From Fibrobacter succinogenes (GTDB lineage Bacteria > Fibrobacterota > Fibrobacteria > Fibrobacterales > Fibrobacteraceae): a DNA stretch of 64,000 nucleotides. Where the stretch lies: NCBI GenBank assembly GCA_902762305.1, contig CACWNW010000014.1, positions 62,001-126,000 on the forward strand, written 5' to 3'. Position 1 is the first letter of the stretch. Every line of letters begins with the position of its first letter. This document shows positions 59,239-64,000 of the stretch, piece after piece. A model generated the notes under the pieces. That model was not told the origin of the DNA. It searched no databases and worked only from the letters and a program-made list of their open reading frames with translations. The position numbers were made by a program, and so were the translations under genes.

Positions 59239-59880
59239 TCAGGTAAGATACTTGATCTTCACCGAGAAATGCGCCTTGCAGTGAAGGTCGTCATTGTCCC
59301 AATGTTCCGGGCCGCTAGCAAACACATTGGTGCCGGCACCGATAATTTTCGCGGCAATCTCGCCCACGAATTTCGACTGCACCCATATTTCGCTGAGGAT
59401 ATTGTCGCATTCCTTCCGCGTGAGCGTGTAGCGCCACTTGTTCTTGCCTTTCGACTTGCCCTCTTCCACGATTTCACCCTTGCATGCATACAGGCCGTCA
59501 TGGATAAATGCCGCCGCATTGTACACATTGCTGTTCTTGTCCTGCCGCGCTATATAGGGAGGCAGCTGCAGGTAAACAAGCTTGGGAGAAGAAGTGCCGT
59601 TCGTCTGGAACCCCTTTCCGAAGTTTACGGTCAGCTGTGCCTTATGCCATTTCTTTTTGCCATCTATGTTGGCGAACCGCTTTATATCCAGGCGGAATTT
59701 CGCATCTTTTTTTAGGGTAATTACGCTGCCCGCATCAACCAGATCGAAGTCAAACGGTTTGTCGACCTTGACATCGAGCACCTGAATCTGGAACGTCCTG
59801 GTCTCACTTTCTTCGACACTCGAAGATAACGCCGACGCAATCGAGTCAAAAACCGACTTGAAGAAACTTCCGAAACTCAT
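59239..59880 (-). CDS. DUF1353-like protein
   Basis: A 213-aa protein starting at ATG 59880 (GGAGGAAAG upstream). The segment 'NGTSSPKLVYLQLPPYIARQ' and 'NAAAFIHDGLYACKGE' matches DUF1353, usually T(D/N)xAS.P......PP then A..HD.LY, a family often found in phages and of unknown function. The first 25 residues form a short amphipathic region but no clear signal peptide. Flanking genes are not phage-like, so it may be a lone remnant or a resident gene. Convergent with the xylanase. Confidence 0.65.
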   Translation of the reverse strand: MSFGSFFKSVFDSIASALSSSVEESETRTFQIQVLDVKVDKPFDFDLVDAGSVITLKKDAKFRLDIKRFANIDGKKKWHKAQLTVNFGKGFQTNGTSSPKLVYLQLPPYIARQDKNSNVYNAAAFIHDGLYACKGEIVEEGKSKGKNKWRYTLTRKECDNILSEIWVQSKFVGEIAAKIIGAGTNVFASGPEHWDNDDLHCKAHFSVKIKYLT

Positions 59881-59961
59881 CTTTCCTCCATGGGGATAAA
59901 TGCAACGCAACAACAATGTATACAACGGAAAGATAAGAAAAATACAATCGCAAAAAGCGGC

Positions 59962-61941
59962 TTACGCCACGCTCATGGGACGATAACCGAGCAACTTCAT
60001 GCTGTAAAGCGCAGTGCCTTTGCTGATGCTGCGCACGCCCGTAGCGTAGCCGAATATTTTGCGCAGGGGAACGTCCGCCTTCAAAAAATGCGTCTTGCCG
60101 TCGCCCGCAATTTCTTTCACCTTACCTTCGCGGGACTGGATATCGCCCGTCACGAGGCCTGCAAAGTTCACGGGGCATTCCACCGAAAGTTCCATGACGG
60201 GTTCGTACAGCTGCACGTCCGCGGCTTTCACGAGCTTGATGACCGCATCGCCGCAGGCCTTCTTGATCATCGGCGGAAGCGCCCCTTCGGTCCACGTGAA
60301 TTCATGGACTTCGAAGCACACGCCGACAAGCGCGCCCTTGCCCAAGATTCCTACCTCGGTAGATTCCAGGAGGGCGGAACGCACACCCGCGAGGATTTCG
60401 CGCGGCGCCGTTTCGAGGAATTCGGCAGAAAGCCGGATATCGTGCGCATCGCCTTCGAGCGGAGTTGCAGACAACTTAATTGAAATTTTATGAGGGCCGA
60501 GCTGGAAGGTATTCTCGACGGGCCCTACCGCATGGCAGAGGCGTTCTTGCCAGCGCACTTCCGGGCTGCCGGCACGCACTTCGCACCCGAATTCGCGTTT
60601 GAGGCGCGCGAGCAAAACGTCCAGCTGCACCTCCCCTACGGTATGCAGGTACCAGAAACCGCCATCCAAGTCATGCTGCACCCGGAAAGACGGGTCCATG
60701 CGGGAAAGCGTGTTCAGGCTCTTTTCGACATGCGCGTAGTCTTCGGCGCCGAGGCATTCCACGCGGGTCTGCAGGAGGGGCTTGTACTTATCGCGGATGG
60801 AGGGGGTGTGATCAAGTGGATGCTCTTGCCCTAACGGGCTGCGGCATGACGACACCTGCGTTCCGTCCATATTTATTATCTGGCCGAGTTCTGTTTCGAA
60901 CGGGGTGCGCATGGCGTAAATGTCGCCCGAACGGATTTCATCGACAGGCTGGAGCAAGTTCGCCTTGAGGCGCGAGAATTCGAAACCTGCCGGCCACGCC
61001 TTTCGTTCCATGTCGGCATGGCTGCGGAAAAGCGAGATTTCGCCCACGCCCTTGAAATGGCGCAGGCGTATCACCTGACCGAGTTCCCCTTCCGCAAATT
61101 CGGGCGGTTCGGGCAAGAAGAACGAGAGCGCGGTTATTAGGCTGCGAACGCCGTAGCCTTCCATAGCGGAGCCCGCATAGCAGAGCGCATAGTCGTCGCT
61201 CTTCACCAATTCGCGCAACCCGCGCAACAAGAGCTTCGGAGGGACGCTCTTGCCTTCCATCGCAAGCTTGAGAACTTCGTCGTCGAAGTTGCTCGCGAAT
61301 TCCACGGCCTCGGCATAATGCTTCTTGAGTTCGGCGGAATTGTCCCAGCCGTCATCCACGTTCCAGCCGTCATCAATTTCTTCGCTCCCCGATTCCGAAT
61401 GCGAAAGCCTGCTCTGGCTCAGCACATCGAGCACGCCCGTCATGCGGCCATCGCGATATTCAGGGAGAGTCATGAGCACCGGGCGCACGCCCAGCACCTC
61501 TTCAATATTTATCAAAGTCTCGTCGAGCGAATAGTCGGGATTGTCCAGCTTGTTCACGAAAAGAATCGTGCGCACGCCCGCTTCGCGGAGCTTGCGGTAG
61601 GCGGCGACCGTCTGGGTTTCCACACCGCTGGCGGCACTCACCACGAGCACCGCGCCCTCGACCGACGTAAGCGCCATATCGACTTCGGCACCGAAATCCA
61701 CATGCCCCGGCGTATCGATAAAGTTGAACCAGGTGTTCTTCCACTCGAAATGAGCGACACCGCTCTCGATAGTAATGCCGCGTTCCTTTTCTTCGGGCAT
61801 GTAGTCCATCGTGGCAAGGCCCTCTTCGACCTTACCCGGCCTGCGAACCTCACCCGCAGTAAACAGGATGCGTTCGGAAAGAGTCGTCTTTCCGGCATCC
61901 ACGTGCGCGAGAATCGCTATATTGCGGACAGATTGCGGCAT
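59962..61941 (-). CDS. EF-G-like translational GTPase (FusA/TetM family paralogue)
   Basis: A 659-aa translational GTPase. G1 AHVDAGKTTL, G2 region 'EEKERGITIESGVAHFEW', G3 DTPGH, G4 NKLD are all present. Domains II-V follow in EF-G order ('FKGVGEISLFRSHADMERKA', 'GFWYLHTVGEVQLDVLLARL', 'ILGKGALVGVCFEVHEF', 'PVMELSVECPVNFAGLVTGD'). It is about 40 residues shorter than canonical EF-G, starts directly at the G domain, and resembles the TetM/EF-G-like group. A second EF-G or ribosome-rescue factor is plausible; tetracycline protection cannot be claimed from sequence. No SD is obvious. Confidence 0.88.
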   Translation of the reverse strand: MPQSVRNIAILAHVDAGKTTLSERILFTAGEVRRPGKVEEGLATMDYMPEEKERGITIESGVAHFEWKNTWFNFIDTPGHVDFGAEVDMALTSVEGAVLVVSAASGVETQTVAAYRKLREAGVRTILFVNKLDNPDYSLDETLINIEEVLGVRPVLMTLPEYRDGRMTGVLDVLSQSRLSHSESGSEEIDDGWNVDDGWDNSAELKKHYAEAVEFASNFDDEVLKLAMEGKSVPPKLLLRGLRELVKSDDYALCYAGSAMEGYGVRSLITALSFFLPEPPEFAEGELGQVIRLRHFKGVGEISLFRSHADMERKAWPAGFEFSRLKANLLQPVDEIRSGDIYAMRTPFETELGQIINMDGTQVSSCRSPLGQEHPLDHTPSIRDKYKPLLQTRVECLGAEDYAHVEKSLNTLSRMDPSFRVQHDLDGGFWYLHTVGEVQLDVLLARLKREFGCEVRAGSPEVRWQERLCHAVGPVENTFQLGPHKISIKLSATPLEGDAHDIRLSAEFLETAPREILAGVRSALLESTEVGILGKGALVGVCFEVHEFTWTEGALPPMIKKACGDAVIKLVKAADVQLYEPVMELSVECPVNFAGLVTGDIQSREGKVKEIAGDGKTHFLKADVPLRKIFGYATGVRSISKGTALYSMKLLGYRPMSVA

Positions 61942-62003
61942 ACCTCAAATCTAACAAATGTAAAAGGCATTCCGCGAGCATCAAGCCCCGGCGGCAGCGG
62001 GAC

Positions 62004-62645
62004 TTACTTTACACAGCGTACGGAAAATCCGAAATTCTTCGCCTTCGACGTATAACCGAAGGCCATCGACTTGTTCGTCAGGTACCACACGCGCGCTTCG
62101 CCCTGCCCAATATCTTCCAGCGCATCGTCGGCACTCCAGAAGAAGGCGAACTTGGCGAGGTTGCCGTACGTGGCGTCGTCAAAGCGGTTGCCCGCAGGCA
62201 TCGCCGCGAACTTGAGCGTATCGTTGCCATTGGTATCGCCCTTCCAGCCGTAGGTCGTCTTGAGCAGGTAACCCGCATTGTAGTCGGCACCGGCGGCATT
62301 CCAGAGGCTCTCGAAATCTTCGTGCTTTGGCAGGCGAAAACCGGAAGGGCACACACTACGGGCCGCATCCCACGAATAAAGGCGGCCATAAGCCATGCAG
62401 TTGTTTTCGTCGTCATCGAGGCAGTAGCTGCCCTCGGACTTGAAATTCAGATTGTCACCAAACCAAGTATGGGAACCGATTTTTACGAGGCGGTAGGTCT
62501 GCCCGTCGCGCGCATCCTTGAACTCGAGCGCCTTGGACTTCGCGGGCTTGCTTTTTGCGGGTTTGGATTTTGCGCCGGACTTCGCCGCAAACGAATTCGT
62601 GCAGGCGAGCGCCACCGTCAAGGCCATAACAATCAAACGCAACAT
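62004..62645 (-). CDS. FISUMP-domain secreted protein, short form
   Basis: A 213-aa protein with signal peptide MLRLIVMALTVALACTNSFA and a Lys/Ala/Pro/Ser stretch (KSKPAKSKPAKSK). The compact FISUMP domain follows: 'EFKDARDGQTYRLVKIGSHT', 'WFGDNLNFKSEGSYCLDDDE', 'CMAYGRLYSWDAARSVCPSG', end SVRCVK. The lipobox Cys of the other FISUMP proteins is not evident; Cys lies before the SFA cleavage site. ATG 62645 gives GGAG at seven bases; ATG 62651 and GTG 62660 are alternatives. Function unknown. Confidence 0.85.
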   Translation of the reverse strand: MLRLIVMALTVALACTNSFAAKSGAKSKPAKSKPAKSKALEFKDARDGQTYRLVKIGSHTWFGDNLNFKSEGSYCLDDDENNCMAYGRLYSWDAARSVCPSGFRLPKHEDFESLWNAAGADYNAGYLLKTTYGWKGDTNGNDTLKFAAMPAGNRFDDATYGNLAKFAFFWSADDALEDIGQGEARVWYLTNKSMAFGYTSKAKNFGFSVRCVK

Positions 62646-62671
62646 CGTCATTCTCCGCACCAGGTTAACAT

Positions 62672-63331
62672 TTACGATTCAAACGGACGGACTCGCAGCG
62701 TGACACCCAAATCTTCACAGGTTTTGCGACAAATCTCGATTTTTTCTTCGGGCATCACCTTCTCGACGACGGTCATGACCACATTCTTCACGTGGGCCTT
62801 CGCGAGCACGGCGAATTCCTTGAGGGCATCATAAGACTTGATGCCAAACTTGGAACGAGTCAGCGCCAGAAATTCCTCGGCATCCGGGGCATTCAGCGAA
62901 ATCGATACAGTGTCAAAGCGCCCTTCGAGTTCAGGCGTGATATCCTTGCCATGAATCAGGTTCGCAAGGCCATTCGTGTTGAGGCGCACCTTCAAGTTCG
63001 GGTACTTCGCCTTGAGCTTGTCAATCACGCTGCACACGTCATAAAGGCGTTCGAGCGGTTCGCCGTATCCGCAAAAAATCAGTTCGTTGATGACGTTAAG
63101 GTCGTACGCGTCGAAAATTTCCATCACCTGGTCGACGCTCGGGTCGCCGCCCTTGAGCCAGAGCGTATTGCCTTCCATCATCTTCTTCGTCTGGCGCAGG
63201 CAAAACACGCAGTTGCACGGGCAACGGTTCGTCATGTTCACGTAGATGTTCTTGCCGGTAATGTCGCCGCTGTTCGCGATATCCAAATAGCCCGCCTGCC
63301 CGACGATTCCTGTTACAGTATAAACTATCAT
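62672..63331 (-). CDS. Radical SAM protein, TatD-linked type
   Basis: A 219-aa short radical SAM protein. Motif CPCNCVFC in 'IYVNMTNRCPCNCVFCLRQT', then 'NTLWLKGGDPSVDQVMEIFD' and 'ELIFCGYGEPLERLYDVCSV', as in the TatD-associated radical SAM group (TIGR04038, from memory). There is no SPASM extension. The ATG abuts the stop codon of the kinase gene upstream, so both are co-translated. The reaction is unknown; the absence of tatD nearby weakens the name. Confidence 0.82.
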   Translation of the reverse strand: MIVYTVTGIVGQAGYLDIANSGDITGKNIYVNMTNRCPCNCVFCLRQTKKMMEGNTLWLKGGDPSVDQVMEIFDAYDLNVINELIFCGYGEPLERLYDVCSVIDKLKAKYPNLKVRLNTNGLANLIHGKDITPELEGRFDTVSISLNAPDAEEFLALTRSKFGIKSYDALKEFAVLAKAHVKNVVMTVVEKVMPEEKIEICRKTCEDLGVTLRVRPFES

Positions 63332-64000
63332 TTAGTCCTCCATCAAGTCGCGAAGGAACATCTCGACGCTCAAGCCCCAATGCATGGGGACATTGTTCTC
63401 TTCGCAGTAGCGGATGCACTTTGACGCGAATTCGGCGGCCTTCTTCACCGATTCGTAGAAGTCGTGGCCGTTCAGGTACATGCCGGCAATCACTGCGCTT
63501 ATCACGTCGCCTGTTCCGCTGCGGTCGCCACCGATGCGGTCGGCCATCACGATTTTCGGTTCCTCGCCCTTGCTGTAAACGAAATTCATAATCTGCTTGC
63601 TGCTGTAATGAATGCCCGTCACCACGATGTGTTCGGGGCCCTGGTCGGCAAGCGTCTTGCACATGTTCTCGATTTCGACAGGAGTGAGTTTCCCGTCGCG
63701 GTAATCGGAACCTGTCAAGGAGCAGAGTTCGGTGAGGTTCGGCGTGAGGATGTCGGCGTAGCTTACCAGAGCGCGCATCTTTTCGCACAGGCTCGGCGTG
63801 TACGTTTCGTAGAGGCGTCCGTAGTCGCCCATCACCGGGTCGACCAGCGTGAACACGCCATTTTTCTTGAAAGTCTTGATGAAGTCGATGACGATGTCCA
63901 CCTGTTCCTCGGAGCCGAGGAATCCCGTCGCGATGGCGTCGAAACTCATGTCCAGATCTTTGTACGTCTGGATGTAGTCGCGCATCTTGGAGGTGTAATC
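63332..64000 (-). CDS. Pyridoxal/pyridoxamine kinase (5' end beyond window)
   Basis: The minus-strand frame is open to the window end, giving 222 codons without the N-terminal part (family length about 280). The ribokinase-fold vitamin B6 kinase signature 'FTLVDPVMGDYGRLYETYTP' is present, with 'ADILTPNLTELCSLTG', 'EHIVVTGIHYSSKQIMNFVY' and the anion-hole GDRSGTGDVISAVIAG containing the catalytic Asp. It makes pyridoxal 5'-phosphate by salvage. An internal Met at 63985 would truncate the fold and is not the real start. Confidence 0.9.
   Translation of the reverse strand, partial: DYTSKMRDYIQTYKDLDMSFDAIATGFLGSEEQVDIVIDFIKTFKKNGVFTLVDPVMGDYGRLYETYTPSLCEKMRALVSYADILTPNLTELCSLTGSDYRDGKLTPVEIENMCKTLADQGPEHIVVTGIHYSSKQIMNFVYSKGEEPKIVMADRIGGDRSGTGDVISAVIAGMYLNGHDFYESVKKAAEFASKCIRYCEENNVPMHWGLSVEMFLRDLMED

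Noticed and set aside
59239-59880. Prophage remnant around the DUF1353-like gene
   Set aside because: No integrase, capsid or lysis genes are near, and neighbours are ordinary chromosomal genes.
59962-61941. Tetracycline-resistance ribosomal protection protein
   Set aside because: The protein is in the EF-G/TetM superfamily, but nothing visible separates it from a housekeeping EF-G paralogue, and no mobile element is attached.

Overview
The window looks like chromosome from a Fibrobacter-type bacterium (Fibrobacterota). This is inferred from content: six proteins with the FISUMP domain (Fibrobacter major paralogous domain, TIGR02145), four TIGR02147/DUF4423 regulators, a GH9 cellulase and a GH10 xylanase with type-9-secretion-like C-termini, menaquinone genes of the futalosine route, and Ser- or Pro-rich lipoproteins. 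Most genes have clear Shine-Dalgarno (SD) sites. Many promoters follow TTGAC(T/G)-17-TATATT.

Layout. 1-7.3 kb: minus-strand envelope operon (OmpA/beta-helix protein, PorV-like/TPR protein, large TPR protein cut by the window edge). 7.4-11.4 kb: histone-H1-like protein and tyrS-pfkB-mqnB-mqnD. 11.6-13.5 kb: a lipoprotein with seven Tyr-Gly motifs followed by a radical SAM/SPASM enzyme. 13.5-17.9 kb: a GAF/AAA+/Fis regulator with a broken GAFTGA loop, an acyltransferase whose first codons copy that regulator's, a lipoprotein, yqeY and rpsU. 18-23.3 kb: SPOR lipoprotein, rimO, tRNA-Arg(CCG), azlCD, mltG. 23.4-30.3 kb: six-gene operon with a small membrane protein, an ABC exporter, two degenerate PilT-like ATPases and a patatin-like/beta-barrel protein. 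30.5-33.8 kb: AspT-type transporter, FISUMP lipoprotein, LysR regulator.

33.9-35.8 kb: the most unusual locus. A strong promoter and a 21-nt palindrome precede a 240-aa protein with Lys/Ala-rich ends and six 7-residue Pro/Ile units, followed 15 bp later by a radical SAM enzyme. It looks like an undescribed substrate/maturase pair. 35.9-44.1 kb: a 15 x 26-aa BspA-like repeat protein, an exported nitroreductase-like protein, an SGNH esterase lipoprotein, two small membrane proteins, a GGGP synthase homologue and a GH9 cellulase.

44.2-56.4 kb: four tandem cassettes on the minus strand. Each is promoter - TIGR02147 regulator - exactly 9 bp - FISUMP lipoprotein - GC-rich terminator. Hairpin-bearing repeats lie between some cassettes, including a 95-bp unit repeated three times. 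56.5-64 kb: GSCFA protein, GH10 xylanase, DUF1353-like protein, EF-G-like GTPase, another FISUMP protein, a TatD-linked-type radical SAM protein and a pyridoxal/pyridoxamine kinase cut by the window end.

No CRISPR array, insertion sequence or rRNA was seen. All family assignments come from reading motifs; no database search was possible.
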